DNA of 64,000 nucleotides from Quercus robur (taxonomy: Eukaryota; Streptophyta; Magnoliopsida; Fagales; Fagaceae): assembly GCF_932294415.1 (NCBI RefSeq), contig NC_065541.1, positions 55,282,290-55,346,289 of the forward strand, given 5' to 3'. The position numbers and the translations under genes are program-made. The number at the start of each line of letters is the position of its first letter. The stretch's first letter is position 1. This document shows, piece by piece, positions 25,502 through 37,002 of the stretch. The notes beneath the pieces are model-generated. The model did no database searches. It was given only the letters and a program-made list of their open reading frames with translations, and was not told the origin of the DNA.

Positions 25502-26392
25502 AACTAACACACTTGTTATAGTTTATATTATGCACGGATTTAAATAGTTCAAAATTTTCAAGTTACATTCATATTATGAAAAAAAGTTTAAAAGAAAAGA
25601 TATTGTCCTACTAGATCTATTACACTTAAACCAACAAGGTGAGCTTTCCCACAAAAGCGTACTAATACCAACTCACTAGAGTGTAAACTAAGCTCACAAT
25701 TATTGAACTTCATTTAGGCCCTATTTCAATGTATTTTCCCCTAGGATATCCTTAATTACTAGCTTGTATTGCTCCTCCCACAGAAAAGCAGAGTTGCCCA
25801 CCATTTTTTTGATTATTAATTGCTCACAATCTAAGAGGAAACAACAACCACAAACAGGAAAACAATACCAGAGTAGGAAACCCCTTGTTTTCAATATTTC
25901 CAATGGGAAAGAGAGACAAGAAAAACCTTATATTATTAAAGGGCGGCTGTAATAATCAATGTAGTGCATTGAGAGCAATGTGATCCCAATTAGATCTCTG
26001 TGTTGGTGGTTGAGCCAAACAATCATTTGTTTTTGCCAAGTTATTTCTATTGCGAGTTTGTCTAGACACATCACTTTGCATGCACGTTCTGATTTTAAGA
26101 ATTAATCATAATTTGAACAAATTGCCAGTCATTCTACAGTGGTTATGGTCAACTACCTAATGTGGTAGAATAGAATATGTTCACAATGTTCTTCTATTCC
26201 GTTTCCTATCAAGAAAAAGAAGGAAAAGAAGTTTAGACTACATTCGCTTCGTTTTATATCGTAGCATTTAAGATTGTTGGCCTTTTGCCAAAATAAACCA
26301 TTCTCATGGTTTGGCTTGTCCCCAAAAAATGTCACTGTGACATATCTACACCATTATTATTATGCGTCCTTCATTTTAATACTGTACCTCAG
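25502..26392. other. Intergenic, no feature recognised
   Basis: AT-rich sequence. The two overlapping open frames of about 60 codons near 25721-25952 lie on opposite strands and match nothing recognised. Confidence 0.4.
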
Positions 26393-26786
26393 AGCATCTC
26401 CATCAGCAGATTAGGCAAATTTTTGTACTGTTTGGAGAATGAATAGTAATTTTTACTTTTTAGCTACCTACTTTTTCAGAAATACTTTCCAACAGATTCT
26501 CTATCTCATTTAAATATTATTTCTTCATTCATTATTTATTTTTTTTAACAATTACACATTTTCCAACATTTTTTTATTTAATACCTTATTATTATAATAG
26601 AAAAAAATATTTGAAGAATGAACAATATCCCATCAGACTTGATGAGCTATTGTATTTGTTCTGTTCATGAGCCAAAAAAAATTCAAGATATAGAGAGTCC
26701 ATTGGAAAATGAACAGTAGCCTATTTTGTGGGTTTAGTCTCTAAAGTAAAGAGTATTTTGTGTTTAACTCTTCTGTTGGAGATGCT
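26393..26786. mobile_element. MITE with AGCATCTCCA-type ends (394 bp)
   Basis: The left end AGCATCTCCATCAGCAG is inverted relative to the right end, whose complement is AGCATCTCCAACAGAAG. Internal stretches are also partly inverted (GAATGAATAGTAA against GAACAGTAGCC regions). This end sequence is widespread in plant MITEs. No clear target duplication was resolved. Confidence 0.6.
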
Positions 26787-26879
26787 TTTATTGTTCACCC
26801 AGTTGAGAACAGCACAGCTAAATGCATGAATATTTTGGCAATTGTGTAGAAAACCAGAAATTTTTCTGTAATAGAATTT

Positions 26880-26914
<35 letters not shown>

Positions 26915-27215
26915 CTAATGTCCACCATTAAATTACTGCTTAAAATAACAATTTCAGTAGCATCTAAGAAGGTAATATAATTATGTTTTAGGACGAGGGT
27001 TAACGTTATGGCTATTGCAGGATCCTTCATGGGACTAGTTGACATGTTTGATTATTGCTTCCAAACTTTATCGGCTAGTTTTTATATTAATGATTTAATT
27101 ACTGTATAAGGAAAACAATATGGTTTAAGAATTAGATTGTGTTTTGAGTTTGCACAACAAGAGGCACCTACTAACCAAGAATTGCTCATAAAATATGTTT
27201 TTATAGAAGTGTATT

Positions 27216-28348
27216 TAGACATGGCAAAACGGGCGGGGCGGGTCGGGTCAATTGGGTTACGGGTCAAACTGGTCACGGGTCAAAAACGGATCATTTTAAA
27301 TGGGTTGAAAACGGGTTCGGGTCAATCGGGTTGCGGGTCGGGTTGACCTGTATTTTTCACATGAATTTTTTTATTTTTTATTTTTATAAAGAAAACAACA
27401 TATATTTGCCATTTGAAAAGTTATGCAACAAATTACTTAATATAAAATGCATTATTTTGAATTCACAACTTATATCAAGAATGTAGTCAGTTAACTTATT
27501 AATACTTATTCAATAATTTTAAAATTATACAAATCCTAACATTGCTATCTAAAACAAAATAACACAAAGATAAGTAAAACAAATACACAAGTTTTATTTC
27601 TACACAATATCAATATTCCAAAACATAAAACAAAATTACAAATGACTTATTAGATAACTCATTTGATAAAGAATAAAAAAATATAAGAAATTTACAATCT
27701 TGAAAATTAATTTTATAATCTATTATCAATTGTGGTTGACACTCTATTTCAATTTGAGATATACATTAAAGTTTGATTGCTTACTTATTTATATATGGTC
27801 TTTTTTATAAATATCATATCATTGTTAAGCAACACATACTCTAGAAAATATCATAATTTATTTTAAAAAGCCGTTTATTTTGAACATAAATTGTTAAAAA
27901 ATAGGTCTAAGCATTCATTATTTATGCTACTTTGATACTTTGGCTTTACTATTTTCACACTTGTGAATGTTTTTCACACATGTCTACAATTTTAAATCTA
28001 TATTTTTAACTCTACAGATTATCTTGGCATGTACTTTGCTATTTGATATTTAAAAATCTTTACTCATTACAGAATGCTCAACCATATGCATTTATCTTTC
28101 AATTAATTTGCATGCAGTTATGTAAATGTATCAATTGTTTCCTTAAAACTCACAATAAACAATTAAACCAATATTGTCTTAATTTTACTCTCTTTTTTTA
28201 CCAAAATTTTTTTTTTAAATGGTTCGGGTTCGGGTCGGGTCAGGTCACGGGTCAACCCGTTTTTGCTTCAGGTCAAAAAATCGGGTTCGGGTCAAGTATT
28301 TTTCGGGTCGGGTCGGGTTAGAAAATTCTGACCCGTTTGCCATGTCTA
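27216..28348. mobile_element. Non-autonomous hAT-type element with CGGGTC-rich ends (1,133 bp)
   Basis: Terminal inverted repeats: TAGACATGGCAAAACGG at the left, complement TAGACATGGCAAACGG at the right. The 8-bp flanks are AGTGTATT (27208-27215) and AGCGTATT (28349-28356), seven of eight matching, as expected for hAT. Both subterminal zones (27230-27350 and 28215-28335) are packed with GGGTC/CGGGTT motifs, probable transposase-binding repeats, around an AT-rich core of about 850 bp with no transposase. The ORFs across it are artefacts of the GGGTC repeats. Confidence 0.85.
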
Positions 28349-28356
28349 AGCGTATT

Positions 28357-29171
28357 ATGAAAATTATTATACTTTATACTATTTATACATCATGTAGACA
28401 TTTTTTGAAAAATCGTGGACAATGGTGTATACATTTTATATATGGTGTGTAAAGAGTGTGAACACTATTTGCGTGAAACAATTAGAATTCTAAATGATCG
28501 CATCTATACTTAATGACGAGAGAGGAATAGATGAAAACTTTATACATGTAAGCCGAAACCCACCTCAAAATAAGTACTTTAACTCCCAAAGTAGCTTAGA
28601 GTTAAACACTTATAAAATCAACATCCAACGCTCTTCTTAAACAATGTAAAATAAAGCCAGACAAGAAAAATTCATTATCGATATGGTTGCCCATGGATAT
28701 GGAATTGCTCATGTTAAAGAAGGTGAGAACTAGACCGCGAAGGATTTATGATTAATATACAAGCAATTCGTAAAATCATTTGATTTGAGTTTCTAAATTA
28801 TGATTATAATTCACATTGTTATGATTAATATACAAGCAATTCGTAAAATCATTTGATTTGAGTTTATAAATTATGATTATAATTCACATTGTTGTGGTAG
28901 GAAGAATAGTTTAAGTGGTAAAGTTTTTGTGAAGAAATCTACTATGGAATAAACTACCGTTATAATTCAAGTAATTTGAAGATATTTTACTTTCACATGT
29001 TTCATAATTTTTTTTTAAATTTTTTTTATGAATGAAAAATGGGTAGAAGGGGCGACCTAAAAATTAAAATCTCATATAAAAGTTGATAACATCCATAAAA
29101 GTCTCTTTTAATCCAAAAAAGAAAAATGATAACCAATGGAGGGAAAGTTGATAAGAATAATTAAGCTAATA
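28357..29171. other. Intergenic with a small tandem repeat
   Basis: AT-rich; no gene is recognised. The only structure is the 73-bp two-copy repeat listed separately. Confidence 0.4.
28748..28893. repeat. Two-copy tandem repeat, period 73 bp
   Basis: The unit starting ATGATTAATATACAAGCAAT at 28748 is repeated at 28821. The copies differ by about one base (TTTCTAAATT against TTTATAAATT), so the duplication looks recent. Confidence 0.9.
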
Positions 29172-29551
29172 TGCAAGGGTGTAATTGTGGGTAGCTGAGT
29201 TCGAGGACAGCTCTGCCTCCAGAATAGAAAGAACGGAGAATGAGAGAATAGAGATAGGAATTAGATTGAATCAATGACAATTTGCTTGAAATGTTGTTAA
29301 TGACCATCCTAGCCTTTATACAAGAGTACAACCCTGTTTTGACTGCATGACTGCCGTGTTCTGTTTCCTAACCAACTAACCCTCTCAACCTAACTAATAA
29401 CAGTTACAAGTCTCAACCTAACTAATCACAGTTACAGTATTAACCACAGTTAAGCCCTAGTTAACAAGTACAACCAACTAATACAACCATTAGCTTGTAC
29501 AACAACTAATACAACAGTTACAACAGTAGCATTATAAAAGTGATCCTAACA
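29172..29551 (-). mobile_element. Solo LTR (380 bp), probably Ty1/copia type
   Basis: It is flanked by the 5-bp target duplication TAATA (29167-29171 and 29552-29556). On the minus strand it starts TGTTAGGATCAC and ends ACACCCTTGCA, so it has TG...CA ends. No internal region is present, so it is a solo LTR left by recombination. The copia assignment rests on short length and end sequence and is tentative. Confidence 0.85.
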
Positions 29552-30069
29552 TAATACTTCTATTCGAAAAATTGATAAAGCAGTGGCAATTAAATACAGT
29601 ATATCCACTTGGCACTACAATGTGGAAATTAAATAGAATATCTTTTGGTACAATCATGACTTGTTAGATTCAAATTTTTTAAATATAATATATGATTTTA
29701 TTATTGAATTTTTTTAATTACACTAGTATTACTTCTTTAAGAAGGAATTAATATTCATTGGGGGTATTATTGTATTAGACCTTCCTTTCCTTTATATTGA
29801 GAAAGAATATACTTTCCTTCGTAACAAAGAAAATCTTAAAAAGGCAACCAAATTAATTTTTCTTCTGCATTAAAAAAGTCCAATTAAGTAACTAAACCCA
29901 ACTAGGAATTTGAGCGGTAATATATTTATGACAATTTCAAAGCCAGTAGGTATGGTTTTAAATTTTAATAATTATTCATCTACTCCTCTCTCAATTAAAA
30001 CCTTCCTCAGTTGCTTCCATGCAAATAAATCAATGGCTAAGGCACATGCCCCACCGCCCCCACAACCTC

Positions 30070-30080
30070 TTATATATAAA
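30070..30080 (+). promoter_or_regulatory. TATA box of the first DUF1442 gene
   Basis: TATATATAAA lies about 105-115 bp before the ATG at 30184 and would place the transcription start near 30105, giving a leader of about 80 bases. The leader contains an A-rich tract. Confidence 0.6.
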
Positions 30081-30183
30081 GCTAATGCCCCACAAGCTCT
30101 CAATCACAACATTTTCTACCCAAAAAAAAAAAAAAGGGAAAAAAATCTCAAAGATATCGATTCCAAAACGTAAAAGAACAAAG

Positions 30184-30930
30184 ATGTCTTGTTGGTCTGC
30201 TGATTATGCCACAAAAGCCTATCTCCGCACCCTAAAGATGGTGAGAAAGCAAACTATAATGATATTATCTCTCTTTCTAAATCTTTTTGTTAAAATTTGT
30301 TTTCTATCTTTTTATATGACCAAGTTTTTTGTGTTATTTTTATAGGGAACAAGAGGTAAGGAGCCTGATGTGGCCGAATTCATATCTGCCCTTGCTGCTG
30401 GCAACAATGCCAAACTCATGGTGATTGTATGTGCTAGCATTGCTGGATCAACCACTCTAGCGTTAGTAGCAGCAGCTTATCAAACAGGTGGCCATGTTGT
30501 ATGCATTTTGAGCAAGCTTGATGAATTGCATGCTTCAAAGAAAGCTCTAGGCTCCTATGCAAACAGGGTCGAGTTTGTCATAGGAGATGCATGTACCCTT
30601 TTGTTAGATGATTATAAAGAAGCAGATTTTGTGCTTATTGATTGTGAAATCAGTGATCATAAGGGGGTGTTCTTAGCAGCACAAAAGGGTTTAAAGCATG
30701 AGAAGAAGGCACTTATAGTAGGGTACAATGCTCTCCACAAGGGATCTTATTGGTGGTCTGAATTGAAGACACATTTTTTGCCCATTGGAGAGGGGCTTTT
30801 GGTGACTAGAATGGTTACTAATGGAGGCCAGAAAAGAAGCCGTTGGGTGGTTGCAGTAGATAAGTGTACTGGTGAGGAACATGTTTTCAGGGTCACTAAT
30901 TCCCCACCAAGGAAACAAATTGAAGCTTAA
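30184..30930 (+). CDS. DUF1442 family protein (plant methyltransferase-like), 2 exons
   Basis: Exons 30184-30240 and 30346-30930, joined by a GT-AG intron, encode 213 residues. The start MSCWSADYATKAYL is typical of the family (a W-S-x-E/D-x-A-x-x-A-Y-L motif). The rest fits a Rossmann-like fold: FISALAAGNNAKLM, then a hydrophobic strand and VCILSKLDEL, an acidic strand end in DFVLIDCE, and a C-terminal basic/aromatic segment (SRWVVAVDKCTGEEHVFRV). DUF1442 proteins are distant SAM-methyltransferase relatives of unproven activity. A second member sits 4.9 kb away in opposite orientation (35100-35892), only moderately similar, so any tandem origin is old. The gene looks intact. Confidence 0.85.
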
Positions 30931-33877
30931 AACCTTGTTTAATTCTCTGAAGAGTAAAGAGGAAATAGCTAGTAGATAACAATTTTCTTTTTGTAGTTTT
31001 GTTGACATCTAGTAAGAAGGAAGCTAAAGTTTTATGAGGTTTCCTCTATCATCACAAAAAATTTTTAGTTTCTTCAGAACAATGTAGATGCAGTAAATCA
31101 GATTTAAACATAGTATATTTCTCTAATTACATAAAGTCCTCTTCTGCCCTTGGCGGCTGCTTGACTTTCACAAAAATTTTTTTTTTTTTTTTTTTTTTTC
31201 ACTTCACAAAAGGGACTCATAACCTATATTTTTTTACATCACATAATTAAGGTTCTCACAATCCACATTATTTTCTCTCTTCACATATTGAACTTATGGC
31301 TTATATTTCTTCACTTCATGAAATGAACTCAAAGTGCATATTTTTCTACTTCACAGATTAGGCCTGTGGCCCATATTTGGCCACATAACAAAATGGGCTC
31401 ATGCATGTTTGCGTTTCTCTTGTCTCTTGAAATGGGCTAAGGGCCTATGTTTTCTCTATTGGCTTCTCTAGTAAAATCCGATCTTTATACAAAAATAAGT
31501 TTGGGTTGGATAGAGTTTATGCACATGCCTAAATATATAACATACTAAGCCCTAGTTAATCAATAGGGCCTCAGACTAATTATGGCAAAATAAAAAGTTC
31601 CTATCTTTGATAATTATTGAAGATGGCCTAGTAGTATTAATCATAGTTATAAAAGCTGGACTGAACATTAACATGGTCTACAAGCTAGGTCACTAGTCAA
31701 ATTGCAAGGTCAAATAAAAAAATGAATATTTATATATAAAAGTTTGAGAAAATAACATAAGTATGTAAATTTTTTTTTTAAAAAGGAAAAGGTATATGCC
31801 TAACTAAATTAAACTCCTCATTTTAATTCAAACTTAAGGTTTCACAAGTAATAGCACTAGAATTCTATAAAACAGTATAGAGCAATGCATTTTTTTTTTT
31901 TATAACTTTTTTACGTTTTCTCCTCCTTAAATTACCATCTTATCATACATTAAATAATAAATAAGTCAATAAAGTTGACTTGTTATTATGATATTTTGGA
32001 GGCCTTTTTGAAATTGAAAAAAATCATGCATAGTTTTTTTCTATTTTTTAAACCATTAATTGTCATAAAATTTTGGGTCCTTTTATAATGGGAATGGAAC
32101 CTTTTTATTGAAGTGGTAAGACCACTTTGTAATGGGCCCTAATGCCTTGGCCTTGAGCCAGCTGCCTATGTGTTTGTCAATGACTCAATATGGTAGGAAG
32201 CAATGTATTATTGTCTCTTGTACATGGGATTTAATATGACACTAGACATGGATATGAGTACTACATTATTAACACAAAAAAAAAAAAAAAAAAAAAAAAA
32301 CAAAACAAAACCATTCCATCAAAACAGAAAGAGAGATTCTTTTTTTTTTTTTTTATGCCAAGATCAACCTTTTCATTTTTTTTTTTTTTTTTTTGGAGAG
32401 TTAGATCAACCTTTTCATTAATAACCAATAAAAAGCATTATAGCACCCTAAATTTAGAGAGAAAAACTTGTAGCCGTTAAGTAGTGATATGTGGTGGATT
32501 TGTTTCTTAAAAAAAAAATTGGTCCGCTTCAATCCAACCGTGTCCCATTGGCACTCAAATTAGTCTTTTTCCACTCCAATCTCAACAAAACCATTACCAT
32601 TCTTTTGATTTTTGAGGAAAGGTAAGGGATGAGCTTTACAAGGGAATGATCTAAGCTTGTCGGGGAAACCTGAGAAAAAAAGGATAAACAAGGGGTGTTC
32701 AATTGAATCATATTTTCTACCCATTTTTTATTTCAACTGGATCAAGGGTTTGATTTCAAAATTATTTTGACACAAATACCAAACAATTAGAGTGAAAAAT
32801 GATATTTTTGAAAAGTTAGAGATTATTTTAAAATATAGACAAAAGTTAAGGACCAAAATAACAATTAAATCTTCATCAAAAAAAAAAAAAAACAATTAAA
32901 TCCTCTTTTTTTTTTTTTTTAATTATAGGATCACATAAAAAACTACAATTGTTCATGATATAGAAGTGGAAAAAAAAATAGTCATGAATCAACGTAAAAG
33001 CAATAAGCAGTTAATCACAATTTACAGTAAAATTGTTGTTACAACCATTGTAACTTCTTCTTTTTTTAATGTAATACTAAAATTATTCTTTTTTTTTTTT
33101 CTCCTACAAGGCTACAACTATTGTAGTTGTTGGTGAGAGATTTACACTCATATTGAGAACTACAGTAGATAATATTATTGAGTCGGCGAGCAGTTTTAAA
33201 TTTTAAACATGTAATAATAGAGTGACTATAAAATATATGTTTAACAAATCTTTTTTAAAGAAAAGGAAAACAAAACGAAAAGACATAAAATATATATACC
33301 TTGTAGCTTGTAACAAATTATTTTGACTTTCATTTCTCAAAAAAAAAAAAAAAATTGACTTTCATTTTCCTTTTCTTGATGTGATTTATCACTGTCCTAA
33401 TGATTAAAAAAATTGCTATCTCTTTCTATTGTCATCACGGTCAGTGCATATTAGTCAACATAATAAAACTCAATATTATTATTATTTTTTTTAGGAAATA
33501 AAACTCAATATTAAAACGATACATGAGATGAAGACTACATTTTTATTATGATATGCATCAAAAAATATTTATTATATTAGAAATTGAATTTGTATTATTG
33601 CTATAAGAAATGACAAAATTCATTCGTCACTCTTCCATCATTGAATTTTTATTTCTATTAGAAATGACAAAATTCATCCGTGACTCTTTCATTAATTGTG
33701 AGTAACGTAAAAGGTCATCTGCATGTAGGATAAAATATTATATTCTATAATAATAAATTACTAATTTTGAATTATAATAAAATTTTCTCAAAATAAATTT
33801 AATAAAAATTTCTTTTTCCTAGCTAAAATTGAGCTTCAAACATAAGCACCAACTTCAGTTGCATAATAAAAATTTAT

Positions 33878-33910
<33 letters not shown>

Positions 33911-33980
33911 CAATCGGTTCTCTCTCTCTCTCTCTGCAATACAATCGGTCACACCTAACCCCAGTAATTGGCTTCAACCT
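30931..33980. other. AT-rich intergenic region between the DUF1442 genes
   Basis: Contains many A/T homopolymers (near 31178-31199, 32275-32300, 32340-32355, 32378-32395 and others), a short direct repeat of GAAATGACAAAATTCAT at about 33607 and 33661, and a (CT)n array duplicated together with GCAATACAATCGGT (33878-33950). No gene, RNA or complete element is recognised. Confidence 0.5.
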
Positions 33981-34185
33981 AAGTGTGCGTTTGTGAAGCG
34001 TTAGGATGAAAATTTTGTGCGTTTTGTTGAAAAATGGTAGGTCCCACGATATTGTTCATAACCCACCAAACTCAGCAAAACGCAGATTTCTAAGTAAATT
34101 TGGATCACAAAATACTATTCACATTTTTAAAAATTATTTTATTATAGTGTTTTCAGCAAATAAGCAGTATCCAAACAGATCCTAA
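33981..34185. mobile_element. MITE-like element with GTGTGCGTTTG / CAAACAGATCC ends
   Basis: The left end AAGTGTGCGTTTGTGAAGCG and the right end TATCCAAACAGATCCT are imperfectly inverted. The interior has CACAAAATACTATTCACA and GCAAAACGCAG motifs common in plant MITEs of this kind. About 205 bp; target duplication not resolved. Confidence 0.5.
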
Positions 34186-35099
34186 TTAAGTCTTATAAAC
34201 CAACCCACACAACGCATCAACTTCCTGACCTGAAACCATATCTTGTAAATCATGAAGCTATATTTGTGCCCAAACCCATCTTGATTTGCGTAATTTCAAG
34301 TCTTATATATAAAAAGTTGGAAATGATTAGATGTAAATTGTCATTCCAAATTTATAATATCATAAACATTTTTGTTCGAGCAAACTTTTTAAAACTCAAA
34401 CTATTACGTGTTGTTAAATTTATAGAAGCAATTGTTTTTTCAAATCCTTCAAACGCAATTTTAAAGGAAATTCTAAGTTTAATTAGTTTTTTTAATAGAG
34501 TTAGGTTTTTTTTTTTTTTTATTATTTTTTTTTTTTTTATATATATATAGAACTTTTAATAGAGTTAGTTAAACATTGTATATAGTATATACCTACATAC
34601 CGGAAATTTCAAATCTGACTAGTTACCATTTTAATAATATACATAAAAAAGTTACCTCAACTATGCATGAGAGATGAGACCTTGTCATAGCTATACTGCC
34701 ATATACACCACTTCATAATAGCTATTCTGCCATATATACCACTTAATCCATGATCAAAACCAAAGTCCAATAAACACCAAGGACAAATTCAAAATTTATA
34801 CACACATGCTACTATATACACATACATAAACAAATACATACATTGATTGAAGCTTCTACTTCTTAATCCCTTACCCTCGTCCTAATGCTGCAAAATTCAA
34901 AGCAATGAGCTTGTTGGTAATTTATTTAACTCTAGACTTTGAGAATTAATTCAATAATACTAAGTTCCGAGATGCAAAAATTTTCGCAATATTTTTTTAC
35001 AGGTGGTGAAGTAGGGGTAAAACTTAGTCCTAGTATGCTATGATTGTTTTCTTTATTCGGCAGTTGTGGAAAAAGTTGTGAAATTTCGGTCAGTCGGAT
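34186..35099. other. Intergenic, 3' flank of the second DUF1442 gene
   Basis: AT-rich. Two imperfect tandem copies of AGCTAT-CTGCCATATA-ACCACTT lie near 34686-34745 (period about 34-35). No gene is recognised. Confidence 0.4.
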
Positions 35100-35892
35100 T
35101 CATCTCCGAAACATGTGCTCCTCACCGGACCGTGCATCGATATGCCTGATCCAACGGCTATGATGAGCCTTCCTCCCACTCCCACCAATAGTAGTACTCC
35201 CTACATGAGCAATATCCAACCCTTTCTCCACAGGCAAAAACACTGTCCTCACCACACGTGCCCCTCTCTCAAGCAACCCATGCCATCGAAACCCCGAAAC
35301 CGCGTTTCCATCTCTCGTCTTCGAATTCTTGCATGCCAAAACCGCGCCTCTCTGACCCAGTTTCGCAAACCTCAGCACCCTGTCGAAATCTCCACGCTTG
35401 CAATCCACCACCAGAAAATCCACACCCACCAGCCCAGCCATCTCCACCTCGGCCTCACCCACCACCACCTCCGGCGGCGGCGCCACTTCATCGTGTTCTT
35501 TCATGGCGTTCATGTACTTTTGTCTTGACTGCTCGTCAGGGACTACGCATACGTACCGCCCGCGCGTGTGGCGGGCTGCGATGGCCAGCCCTATGCTTGT
35601 CACGATTGGAGCGCCGTGGAACCAGGCTTGGACTATTAGCTTTGCGTTCCAACCGGCTGCCATGCTGGAGAGGAGCTCGGCTATACTGGATTCTTTGAAG
35701 CTCTTACACTGCGTAAAAAATAAAAATATAGAAACAATCATAGTTAGTATAGTTTTTTGAGAAAGTTTGAAATAGAATAGTAGGAAAATATATACACAGG
35801 TGGGTTCAATTTTGGATTCAGAGTATGCTTACAGATTTAACAGTGTCTATGTAAGCTTCTAAAGCAGTTTCTGGGGACCATACGAGCTTCAT
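35100..35892 (-). CDS. DUF1442 family protein (plant methyltransferase-like), 2 exons
   Basis: Exon 1 is 35892-35833 (MKLVWSPETALEAYIDTVKS) and exon 2 is 35708-35100, joined by a GT-AG intron; 222 residues. It shares the family layout with the gene at 30184: the W-S-P-E-x-A start, SSMAAGWNAKLIV, a glycine/alanine-containing strand, [12 protein letters not shown], then HHSRWIRHIDARSGEEHMF at the C-terminus. The coding sequence is noticeably GC-richer than its surroundings, as is common for this subfamily. It faces the other DUF1442 gene (convergent). No catalytic role is proven for the family. The gene looks intact. Confidence 0.87.
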
Positions 35893-35935
35893 AACTGTCT
35901 CTGAAGAATCTGTGCGCTGGTGGTGTTTGTGTGTG

Positions 35936-35987
35936 TTTCTCTCTCTCTCTCTCTCTCTCTTTATGTCTTACTCACATATATACATGT
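35936..35987 (-). promoter_or_regulatory. Promoter region of the second DUF1442 gene
   Basis: On the minus strand TGTATATATGTG (35974-35985) is a TATA box about 85 bp before the ATG at 35892. It is followed by a (GA)n tract of about 24 bases (35938-35961) that would lie in the 5' leader. Confidence 0.55.
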
Positions 35988-36227
35988 ACCCGAACAACTT
36001 TGACAGAGAATGGTGGTGTGGAAGTGACTGTGTGATGTGTGTGTTGGGTTAGCTTTTTATAACTGCTGGACAGACAGTGAGAAAAGGACTGCAAGCTGCT
36101 TACTTTTGTTACAAGCGTTGACATGTGTGGCCGCACAATTAGAACATATGGGTGGTTTTAAATAACTTTTGGATTTTCTTGGCACCTGGAAACTGAAATA
36201 TTTAATACTTTGGCAACAACATTGATA

Positions 36228-36360
36228 ACGCGTGAATAAGAAAATAAATAGATGTAAATGGAGAGAAAGCATATTCAAGAAAAGAATTAATCTAGTTTGT
36301 CTTGACAATTTATTTTTGTAGCGAAAAAATCTTTAACAACTACATTTTTATTTCAGTTTT
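36228..36360. repeat. Diverged third copy of the duplication's left-end sequence
   Basis: AATAAGAAAATAAATAGATG followed by GAGAGAAAGCAT, TCAAGAA, AATTAATC and AACAACT resembles the start of the duplicated segments at about 37987 and 45916, with many differences. It shows that this sequence belongs to a dispersed repeat family, probably retrotransposon-derived, rather than being unique DNA. Confidence 0.55.
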
Positions 36361-37002
36361 CACTCATAATTGTGTAAAACAAATTAAATAACAAAATATA
36401 TAATATATAAAAATTCATTACATTTAGTTGAAAATTTAAAATTTAAAACCACAATACCATAAGTAGCTCATGGTATTCTACACGACCATAGTTTATGAAT
36501 TTATGACTAAAGATAAAATTTAGTTACAAAACTTATTGTAGCCTAAAATTACAACCTTACTCAATAAAATAAAATTACTTCATATTTCGAAAATCTAATC
36601 GTTGAATTGCATGTTCTTTATGCTCTTAATACACATATCAAATTTTGTATCAATTTGGTACTATTTACTATATGATTTATAAGTTTATATTTTATGTATA
36701 ATTTTAAACTACATAAACTTGCAATTTAAACAATTTATTGATGACATAGTTATGGATCTTTAATTTTCTAAAATTTTTGCAAACAAAAAGGATATAAAAA
36801 GAAGATGTAATCTAATAGCAAATTTGTCAAAATTCACATCCAATAAAAAGATATTGAGTAATGTTGTAGTCTTAGCCTATAACCAATTTTTTTACTAAAC
36901 TTTGTCTCTAAATTATTATATCTTTTATTGGTTTCACATTTATGATAATATTATAATATGTTCTAACATCCCCTTCAAACTCAAGGTGGATGACTAATTA
37001 AA
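36361..37002. other. AT-rich intergenic DNA
   Basis: No gene or complete element is recognised. It may continue the decayed repeat that begins at 36228. Confidence 0.35.

Noticed and set aside
27137-28452. Open frames with Gly/Ser/Gln/Val-rich runs at both ends of the hAT element
   Set aside because: They are translations of the GGGTC subterminal repeat array, not genes.
35115-35760. Three plus-strand frames of 120-146 codons
   Set aside because: They are shadows on the opposite strand of the GC-rich second DUF1442 gene.
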